From assembly GCA_030562195.1 (NCBI GenBank), contig JAUJPP010000007.1, forward strand, positions 20,333,769-20,397,768: a DNA stretch of 64,000 nt, in the 5' to 3' direction. Within the stretch, counting starts at the first letter, position 1. Every line of letters begins with the position of its first letter. Below, in pieces: positions 38,301 through 49,868 of this stretch. The notes under the pieces were generated by a model. That model had not been told where the DNA came from, ran no database searches, and was given only the letters and a program-made list of their open reading frames with translations. This DNA is from Nipponacmea schrenckii. Lineage: Eukaryota; Mollusca; Gastropoda; Lottiidae. The translations under genes were made by a program, and so were the position numbers.

Positions 38301-41300
38301 CCAGTAGTTAGTAACTTCTCATGCTCCTGATAAATGGGGTTCCAGTAGTAGGTCATTTCTCATGTTTCTGATAAATGTGGGTTTTCAGTAGTAAGTCACT
38401 TCTCATGTTTCTGATAAATGTGGGGTTCCAGTAGTAAGTCATTTCTCATGCTCCTGATAAATGTGGGTTCCAGTAGTAAGTCATTTCTCATGCTCCTGAT
38501 AAATGTGGGTTTCCAGTAGTAAGTCATTTCTCATGTCTCTGATAAACGTGGGTTTTCAGTAGTTGGTCATTTCTCATATTTCTGATAAATGAGAGATTCC
38601 AGAAGTAAGTCATTTCTCATGCTCCTGATAAATGTGGGTTTCCATTAGTCAGTCATTTCTCCTGTTTCTGATAAATGGGAGTTTCCAGTAGTCAGTCATT
38701 TCTCATGCTCCTAATAAATGTGGGTTTCCAGTAGTAAGTGTTCTTCTGATAAATGTGGGTTTCCAGTACGGTAGTGAGTCTTTTCTCATTCTCCAGTATA
38801 AAGTCATTTCTTGTGCTCCTGATAAATGTAGGTTTCCAGTACAGTTGCAGATAATTTCTTGTTCTCCTGAAAAATGTTGGTTGCCAGTTGTAAGTAATTT
38901 CTCAGTGCTATAATCAGTGTAAAAGTAAAAAAAAAATATTTAACCCTTTGGCCTTCTCAGAATATAGTTATATGTAACCTGAATCAGATGAAATTCAAAT
39001 ACCTGGATTAAAGATGTATATTTGAAAAGATGATTTTCATCACAATTTCTTGAAACATGATTTTTCAAAATATCATTTTACTTTGTAGGATGACAACCAA
39101 TAATTTAACTTGAGTTAAATTCCAATAAATTGTTATTTATAATATGAGTATAGACAAACAGAAGAATGTCATCTTGATCTAGAAATATTTATTGTGAAAC
39201 AGAAAATAATCAAAATAAGTTTCAGATTTTCAAATATTGAAAATATCGTAATGTTATATTTATGTTTCAAATTATTTCACATTCATTTTTTCATCCATAT
39301 GGATTTTGTTCGCCATGCTGATTTCCATCTGTTCAAGCACAATTTAAATTTGAAAATGAAATTTCAATTTTTAATGAAAACAAATTTTCACATTGAGCAC
39401 AGTGGTGATTTTACACTACAGGCCAAGCTTTGACACCCTTCCCCCACTATTATGAACAGTGAAAATATAGGAATAACAGTCATAATGGAAGGGTTTATTA
39501 AGTATAATTATCAATAATTAGTCTGATTCACCAGTATAATGTCCCTCATGACATTTACTGTTCTACAGGGTGAAATTAAAAGGTCAGCCATGAAATTATG
39601 GAATATTGTTCAGTGTCAACCACTGCTTTAACCTCAAACTTTTATCTTCATGAGTGACATAATACATTGTTTACCAAACTGAGAGAATATTTGAATACAA
39701 AATAAAGCTTTTAGATCAAAAAAGGAAGTTTTCATTTAAAATAGAGCTTGAAAGAAATCTAGTATCGCACACACTGTATGTTCTCTTCTTGTGACCTTGG
39801 CCAGTGCTTCCATAGGAGAGTATCTTCTATAACACCCAATACCACTTTATATATAAGACCATATGATGTCAAGTAGTAGGCTACATTCTATTGATTATTA
39901 TCTAGTTATTTTATGTATGTCCATGGCACACTTGCCACAGATAATAATGTGTTGTTCAGTCAATTCAGAGTCTATCTTATCATGATGCAGATGGTGACAG
40001 GATGCAAACACTAAATAGCAATTATATATATTACAGGTAACATACTGTATAGTCAGCTCTGTCCCTGTCCTGTCAAGCTGGGGTCTAGTTCCCAGATCGT
40101 GAGAATTTAGCCCCACAAATTGTCCTTCAAGTTCTTCAAGTTTTTAATATAAATATTATTGAATCATCTGGGTGAAATATAAGTTTTAAAATTACTTCCA
40201 GTTTTAATATAAAAATAATAAATGATGTCGTATACAGACCACCGTAATAAAACCTATTTCTGATGTTAATAAAGTAACTAAGAAGCAAGTAAAATTTTAT
40301 GAAAAATAACATAGATAAAAACATAAGTAAAGATAAAGAGTTCCTATTTGGTAATGGAATCCATTATAGAACAATGTTTAATTTATTACATTTACCTACA
40401 AAGTAGACATATTTGTCAAGCATACAAGAACATGATTTGGATGACTATAAATTTAGTCTCTTTAAATAACTCTTCTGCTGATAGGCACAATTATTTCTAT
40501 TGTATAACATCTCAATTTCCACTTCACAGGCTTCAATAATTGAAATGCGAAAATTACATTTGATTTTTTTTTTCAGTAAATTGTTTGCCAGAACAAGTAC
40601 ACATAAATTATGGGAATAATTTAGCTGAAATGATAATAATGTGGACCACACTAGATGATTGTAGTACAATTGTTAGGTTTGATACATCACCCTGGAACTT
40701 TCAATACCAAGCTTCCGGTACCAGTCTTAAAATAGAACAAACAGATCAATCCAGTGCAAAATATATCCATAGAGTAATTCTACAGGTAATTAAGTATAAG
40801 GTCACAATCCAAAGTTAATTTTCAAATTAAAAATCTACCATAAGGTTCATCTACAATTCAATACAATATACCAGTTGGTATGAAACTGATTCAGTAGTTT
40901 TACTTTGAATAAAGGAACATGAAGAAAAAAATTTCCATTAGTTCCTTTAAACATTTTACACACAAACGTTAAATTCGTTTTCAATCCATTTGTTTTAAGG
41001 ATTTTCTTTTATGTATCAAAACTACCAATTTAATAAAAATGAAAATTTGTTTTTTTATTCAAATAAGTATCTAGATTAAAGGAATTACACATGATTGTAA
41101 TGATATTACCATTGTATATTTTAGAATCTAGAAGGAGATAAAACATTTTTCTATCGTCCAATTAGTACTGGTGTCTCTACTGGACCATTTTACTTTAGAA
41201 CTAAACCAATCACAAAGGTTAGCTAACATCACCTTATCTTATATCATTATCTACATTATCATTATTTCTGCTTCACAGTATACTAAATGTACTTAACTGT

Positions 41301-44300
41301 TTAAAGTTATGAAATAGGTCTCAACTTGAGAGTCACTCGTTAGATTTTACCTCTGGTAGTCTTCAACTTATTCAAGCTTCACTAAGACAGCCAACATTTA
41401 ATAGGAAAGCATATAAAATCTTATTGTGTGTTAAGATGTAGAATTTTTAATATTCTCAAACTTAACCAATAGGAGTATATATACATCATTGGACGAACCT
41501 AGTATCATAACTATACTACAGAATCCCTCAATAGTCAGATATTACCGAACTTTATTAACCTACAAGCAATTATTGAAAAATGCTCAACAATTTTAATGCC
41601 TATTTAAAATTAATTTTCTTTGATATGATTATCCCAGGATACTGTTGTATAATAGAACAAGGTCTACATCTGAACATGGCCATGTGTAAGAATTGAATTG
41701 AATTATTATATAAGGTAGTATTCTTTTAACAAAATTACCTTTGTATCTTTTTAAAACAGAATTGGATACCCAAGTTTTTAATACACAGTACTATAAATAC
41801 AGACATATTATCTTATATCAACAACCAAGTATTAAACGGTGATATTACAGCACTATTCTCAACTCACAATTATAATTATGATGATCAAAATATCAAGGTA
41901 GAACTTGCTGAATATTTTAATTCTCCTCTTATACTGTATTCTCACACTTTAATGGATTTTGTGTGCACAATCAAGCCATATTTTTCACGGATCACAAAAT
42001 ATATGTAGACAGGGGATTGGAATAGCAGTCATTAAAACAATTATTCCTAATTCACATATATAAAGGCTGAATTGCTCAACCTATTCTGGTTTTTGGATAT
42101 GGAAAATTTTTTCAAATTGTGTCAAATGCGAAACTTTACTGTCATATTCCAGAAAGTTGTTCATCCCTGTGTGCTCTCTGTTCATAATTCTAAATCATTA
42201 ATATGACTAAATATGTTATATTATATTTATAGTATGATAATGTTATGTCATATATTTATAGTATGATAGTGGACTTTTAAAAATGGTAGAGGGGATTACA
42301 ACTAAAATACCTTACTTATTATCACCTAGTGATCAAGGTAAGTCAATAGGAATAGGAAAAGGGTTATATAATGTAGGTAAAAGCCTGTTCCCTAATCCAT
42401 TTCTCTTACGAGTTAAATATTGTTTACAAAAGTCAACAGTCCTTCTTCCAAAACCATACTAATGCTACAATATCTAGTAGGCTACAGCAGTTTCCAATCG
42501 TATATTTACTTTCCCATTATCTTTTTGAATTACCTAAACAAGGTGAAATATGAGAAGTCTCTCAGACTTTCCAAATGCCATTTTTCATTTCCTTTATGTC
42601 AAATGAGTTCTCAAAATTGGTCTTTAAATGAATATCGTTATCTAAATTATTTCTAGTCTAGGCCACTGATATTCATATTGCTAGCTGGAACTGAGGTTTA
42701 TTTGCTAATAAAGAAAATAGTTAGATCAATGTCTCCTATTCATGATTTAAAACAAGGTAATAAATCTGCTCTATTAGTCCTGTTCAGTCTGGGTACTCTA
42801 TTATCATAAAACCACCTGCAGTAATATAATTATCACTGGACTAGCCTAAAGCAATTTTAATACATGTTATATAGATACAAATATTGATTACATTGTAGAA
42901 ATACAGTCAGATTTATTCACTAGCTACAGACATGAGTTTTCTATGCCAGGTACAGATTGGCCAATACCTATGAATAAACTATGGTACAGTATAGATGTTG
43001 GCCCTGTACATTTCATCAGGTAGAAATATAAAGTTATTTCAATATAAGGTCATGACATAAAATGTTACAAATGATTTTAACTAAATTGCATCATAGAAGT
43101 TTATAAATAAAGTGATTTGATTGGCTGGAACATCCATTTAAAGATGGCAGCCAGGTGTTGGATGACATCCAAACAAGAAAAGTGCCTCATATTGTCAAGG
43201 TCTTATGACCTAAACTTATCTTACAGCTATTCAACTGAAGTATTCTATACAAGTAATAAGAATTACAGACAGGAACAAAGGGACTGGTTAATAGCGGATT
43301 TAAAACAAGCTAACACCAAACGTACAGACAGACCCTGGGTCATAGCACTAGGTCATAGACCAATGTACTGTACCAATATCACTAATAGTGATTGTTCAAC
43401 TACTGATTCTACTATCAGAGCAGGGTAAGAATTACTTCCAGGAACCAGTGGCTCCACTACCATAGGGATCCACAGGCCCCAACCCTAAAGGGGGCCCTAC
43501 TTCCCCTATTTATTTTACAATTTCACGTACCATAATTATGTGCTGATCATATACATAATGAATAAATGAGCAATCAGCAGTATATTAAATTATAGCATTA
43601 ATCAAAAGGAATCGACTTAAAGAAGGAATTGATCATTTATCATTCTGAATAAATAATTTGATAATAAAATCAGATTGATCAAATATTGCAAGTAATGTCA
43701 ACCAAACTCCAAATATTTAATATCCAACTTACAATAAATCAATGCATGTAGTTTGGGTTAGGTCAAAAAATTGTCAGAATAGAATTTACAGCTTATTTGA
43801 GATACTGAGATGCCACTTGTCTAAATATTGCCACAATTAGTAATTATTGGTTGATTATATGTCCATTGTTATTATAGATTTGAAGATATATTTTATAACT
43901 ATGGAGTGGATATAGTACTACAATCACATGAACCAATATACGAGAGATTATGGCCTACCTATAAAGATGTGGTATTATCTGATAACTATACTAATCCTAT
44001 GGCACCTATACAGATAACAGTAGGCCCTTCTTTAGATACCGGAACCAATATTTACAATAATGATAATATAACAGCAGGTTAGATCAATATTATTATATAA
44101 CCACATACTCATTTATATATCCTTATCATTCTTAATTAGGGGAAGTAATACTGAATAGTTATTGTGTGTGAGAAAAACACTAAATTACACTGTGATGTTG
44201 AGAATTGTGGATAATCCATTTTTGAATTCAAACTTCATTTAATTATTGTGTCATTACAATCTTGCTTGTACTAAATTGGGCATGATAAATTCTTATCACA

Positions 44301-45214
44301 AATTCCTATCTTGCCAATATTTGATAACCTTTTACCAGTTGTATAAGACATATTGACTAAAGATCATATTTACTATGTTGGGTAATTGTGGTCACATTTC
44401 ATGTTCATAGTAAGCAATTGACCTGTGGACAGCAGAATGAATACAAATATAAAAAAAAAAATTGTTGACTTTTCTATTCCTACTTTTTCAAAATGACAGG
44501 TCTTAGGTTCTGCTTTCATAAAAATCTTTCTGCAGATGTTGAGTCACATGTAAACCTTGTAAATTTGCACACTTACATTGAATTTTAAATATATCATATT
44601 TAATACTGGATTCTGAGACAAACTCAACTCTATACTCCTTATTCACCATAATATAGATATATTCTTTTCTTATTAATAGAATGGTCTGCATTCCATTTAC
44701 TAAATGGTACATCAAGTATTGGATCATTACAAATTATCAATGATACCCATATAGAATATGAACAAATCTCAGCTGATTCTAGAGTGTTCTTGACACCTTC
44801 TGGATAGTTCAGGAAAATCATGGTCCATTCCAGCGTGAAAAACTACCTGAGAAAGTAGAGGAGAAAATTGAAGAAACTATCAAGAAAAATGGAGAAAAGC
44901 CTGTGTATGATAATAAAAAAACAGAAAATGAAAAAGACAATATATATCAAACTGATAAACATCAGCGTATTTATATTGGAGTAGCTTTTGGATGTTTATT
45001 TGTTGTGATTGTTGTATTTATTGTTGTGATAAGAAGTTGTCGACGTAAAAAGATTCAAAGTCGAAGATGGGAATCCATGGATTTTAACTACACTAAGAAA
45101 TTCTACAGTACACCTAAAGCTAATGGTAGTAGTAAAATGATGGATGATGATACAGATTTTGAAATTGATATGACAGATGGAAATTTAGCAACAACTAAAT
45201 TACTTGATGATTGA
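35390..45214 (+). CDS. Acid phosphatase type 7-like transmembrane protein, probable pseudo-enzyme
   Basis: Nine coding exons: 35390-35504, 40577-40785, 41125-41217, 41760-41897, 42262-42337, 42899-43019, 43227-43424, 43878-44077 and 44680-45214, about 561 residues if one frameshift near 44785 is disregarded. A signal peptide is followed by the PAP N-terminal domain (LPEQVHINYGNN) and the phosphoesterase fold (YRHEFSMPGTDWP, LWYSIDVGPVHFI, WVIALGHRPMYC, FYNYGVDIVLQSHEPIYERL). Metal-binding motifs are mostly gone: GDxG is replaced by the HSTIN region (148-152), GDxxY by THNYNY (174-179), GNHE by PSDQE (207-211), and the second His of the late HxH motif by Pro336. His294 and His334 remain. A charged linker, a transmembrane helix (IYIGVAFGCLFVVIVVFIVV) and a basic then acidic tail follow; ordinary ACP7-type enzymes end without this. 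The protein is most likely a non-catalytic membrane protein. Confidence 0.85.
35505..40576 (+). other. First intron of the acid phosphatase-like gene
   Basis: A 5-kb intron between the signal-peptide exon and the first PAP-domain exon, both phase 1. About half is the 43-bp minisatellite at 36341-38911. The remaining flanks (35505-36340 and 38912-40576) are AT-rich, with no exon or element I can support. Confidence 0.8.
36341..38911. repeat. 43-bp minisatellite, about 60 copies, 2.6 kb
   Basis: The unit is AGTAGTAAGTCATTTCTCAT followed by GCTCCTGATAAATGTGGGTTTCC. Two main variants alternate: GCTCCTGATAAATGTGGG and CCTCTTGATAAATGGGAG. Runs of alternation (for example 36740-36900 and 37200-37330) suggest higher-order dimer units that were amplified together. 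Most copies contain AGTAGTAAGT, which on the sense strand of the host gene resembles a 5' splice donor. Confidence 0.97.
44784..44807 (+). other. Apparent frameshift in the acid phosphatase-like gene
   Basis: The last exon reads EQISADSRV and then, in the same frame, FLTPSG and a TAG at 44805-44807. From 44789 a shifted frame reads LDTFWIVQENHGPFQ, which fits the conserved C-terminal PAP strand, and stays open through the transmembrane segment to 45214. One base missing (or two gained) between 44784 and 44789 explains this. It may be a real mutation or a sequence error. Confidence 0.8.
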
Positions 45215-46508
45215 TAATCTAACTGTGATGTGTTTTTTATAGTTTTAAAAGGGATATAAATATTTATGTGTCTAAAGAACTTTATTACAGATACATGTTT
45301 TTGTGAATCTGAAGATTATTATTTAGAAAAGTGCCAGTTAAAAATAAAATTGATACAATAAACAATATGACAACTATCAAATACCTATATCCCTTTAATA
45401 TTTTTTATCAATGGATGAAATATATCCAACCAATATATTGATGTTTTGCCTTTTATAAGCTTCTTTGTGTTGTTGGTGATGGTTAGTATCAATAGATATC
45501 TTTATAGTGGGTGTCAATATGGCTTTAAGTTCACATTAAGTCATATTTCACAATTAATTCATTATTTCAAAGGCTTCTTTTCAAAAATATATTTAAGTAA
45601 GCTAGAGTGAAGGGGAAGCACAAATATATATATATATATATATCTGAAGTTATTCATTAACAATTTTCCAGTTTAACTGAAGGTTGGCCACTAAAATAAA
45701 CAGAGCACTGAATAACAAGTCAAAATTAAACTGATTATAAACTATAGGACATTTTGAATCATTTGACTGAGAAATTTAAACTATTGAGAAAACCTCGGAA
45801 CAGTGCTACAGACCTTATTCAAGTGTCAGCCATATTGAGACAGAACATAGCTCATAATGCAAAAAAAAAGCAAATCTGCAACACTTCTAACTCCAAACCA
45901 ATGTTTTACATCATTAGACTATATAATAATACTTTCAGATGAATTTTACCTTCACACATTAAAGAGAAAGAACGGTTTTAAACCCATTTTCTCCCCGCTG
46001 TGATGTACCACTTTCAGTGTCTCAAAAACTAGGGTATATGAGGTTTATCTCTAGCTTAGCACAATATATTCTTTTGATTTGCCTACATTTTCTATACACC
46101 TATTTTCATTCCATCTTAAATCAACTAATCATATCATTCAATTATCACAATGGATATTATTAATTATGATGTAAATTTACAAATTTATGTTAATAAATTA
46201 TAAGCAAATCAAATGTTTATTATTGATTTTATATATCTTTAATAATTGAGGGGATCTACCATGTGTACTACATTCAGTCAAATTAAATATATTTGGTATA
46301 ATTTAATTATAATGAGGATTTGGGGTATATCTTTAATTGTATAATTACACAGCTCATCTCAGTATTGGTATTTGAATAGGAAACTATTGTTTCTTTAAAA
46401 AAATCAGCTATAACTAGTCACATTTTCTAATATTGATAATATTGTAATATGTCTTACAATCAAACAAAAGAAAAAAAGGAAATAAACAAATATATTTTAA
46501 AAGGATTA
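45215..46508. other. 3' flank of the acid phosphatase-like gene
   Basis: AATAAA hexamers at 45343-45348 and about 45358 lie 130-145 bp after the stop and are good candidates for the poly(A) signal. A short (TA)n tract is at about 45622-45642. The remainder is unassigned AT-rich sequence. Confidence 0.5.
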
Positions 46509-46735
46509 CAACTTTAGTTCGCAGATAAGGATCCTTTCTACAAGGTGGTCCTTGGCCAAACCTTTTGGCATTTATCTTTCCTGGATTATCTGAACCCAAT
46601 TAGAGCTGGGTTGACTGAAATTATGAGTAAAGATGACATATCAGACTTTAACACGCCGATCGAAATTGGAACCCACAATTGCCATATGCCAGTTGAAGCA
46701 AATACCAATACTTTAACCGACTAAAACCACATGTC
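46509..46735 (-). mobile_element. Probable tRNA-derived SINE
   Basis: On the - strand GTGGTTTTAGTCGGTTAAAG resembles a tRNA 5' end with an A box, and GTGGGTTCCAATTTC about 45 bases later resembles a degenerate B box. A body follows (ACTCATAATTTCAGTCAACC, AGGAAAGATAAATGCC, GTAGAAAGGATCC). The plan fits a SINE, but the boxes are decayed and no target duplication was established. Confidence 0.5.
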
Positions 46736-46800
46736 AAAAAGAAATTACCTTAAAATGGCACTTAACAAACACTTTGTTATATTTATGAATGTTCAAATTT

Positions 46801-48965
46801 TTAACTGTTGACACTTGATAAAAAATCTTTCAATGTCCCCCCACTATTCTTTCTTTTTTCTTGAGATAATATAAACTGAAGACTTTGATTCTGCATTTTC
46901 TTCTTTTTCTTCTTACTTGGAGATTTATCGATTTTCTTATATTCTTTTGTCTGTTTGTTGTGAATTATACTTGGAGACCTAAAAAGAACGAATACAATTC
47001 GTAACGGAGATCATGTGTATTTATTTGGTCCAAAAATACTTACAATTCCCACACTCATTTTCCTATTAGATCTCCTCAATTTAAATAAATACTAAAAGTT
47101 AGTTATGTAACATGTATTCTTACATGGCATCATCCTGGACTGTGTTCTTCAATTTAAACTTTGACCTTTGATTGATTAATTGTGGTCTTGATATACCAGG
47201 TGATCTTAAAGATTTACTACAGAATAAACATTTAAATATCTGAAAAAAAATATAAACAATTAAATGATAACATTGATGTAGATTAACAACCATTTCTTCT
47301 AGGCACAATATGATACATACAGATTAATAGAATGTTTATTTCCTATAGTAATAGCTAATACTCATTTGGTATGTGATAGTTCTTTCAAAGCTAGTGATTT
47401 AATATACTGCTCCTACTCCCCTTCATTTCAAAGTATCAAATACTTAGAAAGTGGTGTTGCAACAATATTTTCGTTATTGGGATAACACTTTCTTGGTATA
47501 GCACAGATTCTAGTGCTGAAAATTAGCTGAGACCCTAATAGGTTTCGAACCAGAGATCTCAGAGTCAGGCACCTAATCGCCAGCAATACATGTCAACTGT
47601 CTAGACCACTCGGCCAACGGACTCTCCACAAAAGGAGAAGGCAGAAGACCGGTAGACTTTACTGTGAACAATCATTACCCCTCTGATAATCGGTAACGAC
47701 ACAGCTCCCAAGGCTAATTACATGAGATGATTTATTGTCATTTAGAAAGTGGTGTTGCAGCAATATTTTCGTTATTGGGATAACACTTTCTTGGTATAGC
47801 ACAGATTCTAGTGTTGAAAATTAGCTGAGACCTGAACAAGTTTCGAACCGTGCCTGACTCTGGTTCGAAACTCGTTCGGGTCTCAGCCAATTTTCAGCAC
47901 TAGAATCTGTGCTATACCAAGAATCAAATGTATCAAATACTTACTATATTATTTTTACTGTTGGTATACAAATCAACAAGATGTTTCTGTTTCTTAGACA
48001 ATTTATTTATCCCTACTTTTGATTTCTTTATCAATTTTTTCAATGAAGCTGTTAGTTTCATCTTTGGTTTCAAACGTATCTGGCAATTATTCATACTCAA
48101 ATCACTGTAACAATTGGGACATTCTTGCATTTCCAAATTTTGGAAATCTAAAAATTATGATTAATTTATTCAATTAAAATTTAACTTTGAATAGCAAGAA
48201 ACACAATTTAACACACATCCACAGAATGATAAATGGCATACAATATGGGCCTACATCACAGATTTTAGCTCTATTAAATAATTTGAACTACTCCTGCATG
48301 AATATTTTTTCTTCTCATTAGCAGCTTTAAATGCTTGACATAAAGGTATATAGAATGATCACTTTTTAATAGTAATAGCCTAGTGATCTTTTGCCAGTTT
48401 TACTGTAAGGAACTAAATAGTGCTCACTACTCACTGATCTTCTAATCAGCAGCCCAATTCCCCTACTTTAGTTAACCCTAACCCAGGTACTAACTGATCA
48501 GCTAATTAGTATGACCTTAACTTTAAGTAGAACTAGAAAGAGCTCACTGATCTTAAGATCCGACCATGCCTTTTTTTAATAAAATGGACTAGGCCCTACT
48601 CACTGATCTTCAAATAATGCATTAGGCCTAGGCCTTCTACTACATTAGTAGATCTACTAACCTATATCATTATCTCCTTTACTTCCAGACGTGTTCCATC
48701 TTTAAATATAATAAATATAATCTTGATTTAGATTTTACCATCAGGATAACTTAACACAGAGGAAATCTACGAGCTTGCGACGTGAGCATAGTTGGTGATT
48801 TGCAAATTACACACACTTGTAGTTGTAAGAAAAAATGAGATATTTGAGAAAATCGAAATTGACATGTAAATAATAATGAATTAACCTCCACTTTCTGTAA
48901 ATCTCTGGGTATAATCTTTTGACTTCGGAATTGTAAATATTCCTGGCATGCCCTGGATTCGCCAT
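46801..48965 (-). CDS. C18orf21 homologue (UPF0711 family)
   Basis: Five exons join in frame: 48965-48886, 48699-48662, 48147-47945, 47239-47124 and 46978-46801, giving 204 residues. The small second exon was placed by its acceptor (TTTAAAG), donor (GTTAGT) and exact phase fit. The core CPNCYSDLSMNNCQIRLKPK resembles the vertebrate C18orf21 segment with a CxxC pair followed by an RLKPK motif. A second CxxC (FKCLFCSK) in the fourth exon completes a zinc-ribbon-like pattern. A Lys-rich region and a conserved C-terminal FLSSV complete the match. The vertebrate protein has been linked to RNase MRP; a role in ribosomal RNA processing here is inference from homology. The gene is divergent from securin, with the ATGs 904 bp apart. 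Confidence 0.85.
47446..47640 (-). mobile_element. tRNA-Leu/Ser-derived SINE in C18orf21 intron
   Basis: The - strand carries TGGCCGAGTGGTCTAGA (47616-47600), a good A box of tRNA-Leu/Ser type, and GGTTCGAAACC (47551-47541), a perfect B box, spaced as in a tRNA with a long variable arm. A SINE body of about 95 bp follows (TCTCAGCTAATTTTCAGCAC, ATCCCAATAACGAAAATATT). The stem that should pair with the 5' end GTCCGTT is not conserved, so it is not a working tRNA gene. It lies in the intron between the third and fourth exons. Confidence 0.8.
47745..47922. repeat. Second SINE copy ending in a hairpin
   Basis: The sequence from 47745 repeats 47446-47551 with few changes (offset 299 bp), then turns back on itself. 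47789-47848 and 47861-47922 are inverted copies beginning TCTTGGTATAGCACAGATTC, with about 60-bp arms and a loop of about 12 bases. This looks like two SINE body fragments joined head to head. Confidence 0.85.
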
Positions 48966-49868
48966 AGTTTGAAAATATTCTATTTTGAAAAAATAAAAAT
49001 ATAAGCTGCAAGATTAATGGGAGATAACCATGTAATTTAATCATTCGGCGCTAATAGTAAAAAAATGTTCATTATGACACTGCCCTAAATAATGAGTCGG
49101 CTATGAAATAGGTTCTTATTCTATAGGTATTTCACGAAACTGTTGGTATATTTCTTCACTACCTCTATTTATTTTAGATGATATTCACATAGAATAAACA
49201 GTAATAAGGAACAAGCAAAACCAATAAAAAAAAACGAAGAACCCAGATTGAAGACGCATGCGCTGTGACTGGCATGCCGGGAAATTTGAATACAAAGATT
49301 TTACAACATACTATTTGTCATTTGAGGCGTTCTTTTTGGTAATTCTGATGACATCAAAGACGGGATCTTATCAAACATTTAAATATTCCAGTATTAACAG
49401 AGGACATCATATAGTATTTTCTTTGGTTTCTTGCATCAGCTATTTGCGTTATCGAAGCACATCAAAATTGTATTTTGGTTTATTATGTCTTCTGAGTGCT
49501 AGTATTAGATCTAGCCTAGATATAGTAGATCTTTTACTATTAGTATGATTTTTTATATTGAATAATGACAATAAAAAAAACCCCCAAAAAACACTTTACT
49601 TTTCTTAGTAACTAGTCAAGTCAAAGAACTGACTGATATTTCTCTAGACTAATACTATTATAGTAGTAGTAATACAAAAATGACTATAACTAGTCTGCTA
49701 CTAAGTTACCAAGGCAAAGGTTCATTGAAGTCCACTTGACACGTAACTAAAAGTGATGTGTAAGAGAAAAACAGATATTGGTTACAAATAATGACCTAAT
49801 TGTTTTTTTGCAATTATTATTTTTTTTGCAGACAGACCTACAAAGATAAACTTGCCTGATATCTCAAG
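48966..49868. promoter_or_regulatory. Shared intergenic region of C18orf21 and securin
   Basis: 904 bp separate the two divergent ATGs. A 3' splice site (TTTTTTTGCAG) at 49831 shows that securin has a 5' untranslated exon upstream and that its start codon lies 37 bases into the second exon. The first untranslated exon and the start sites should lie within about 49000-49750. A bidirectional promoter is the simple reading; no TATA box stands out. Confidence 0.55.

Noticed and set aside
36341..38911. CRISPR-like array
   Set aside because: Units are contiguous variants of one sequence with no unique spacers, and the surrounding gene structure is eukaryotic.
47541..47624. Functional tRNA gene
   Set aside because: A and B boxes are good, but the acceptor stem does not pair and the sequence continues into a SINE body with a second copy nearby.
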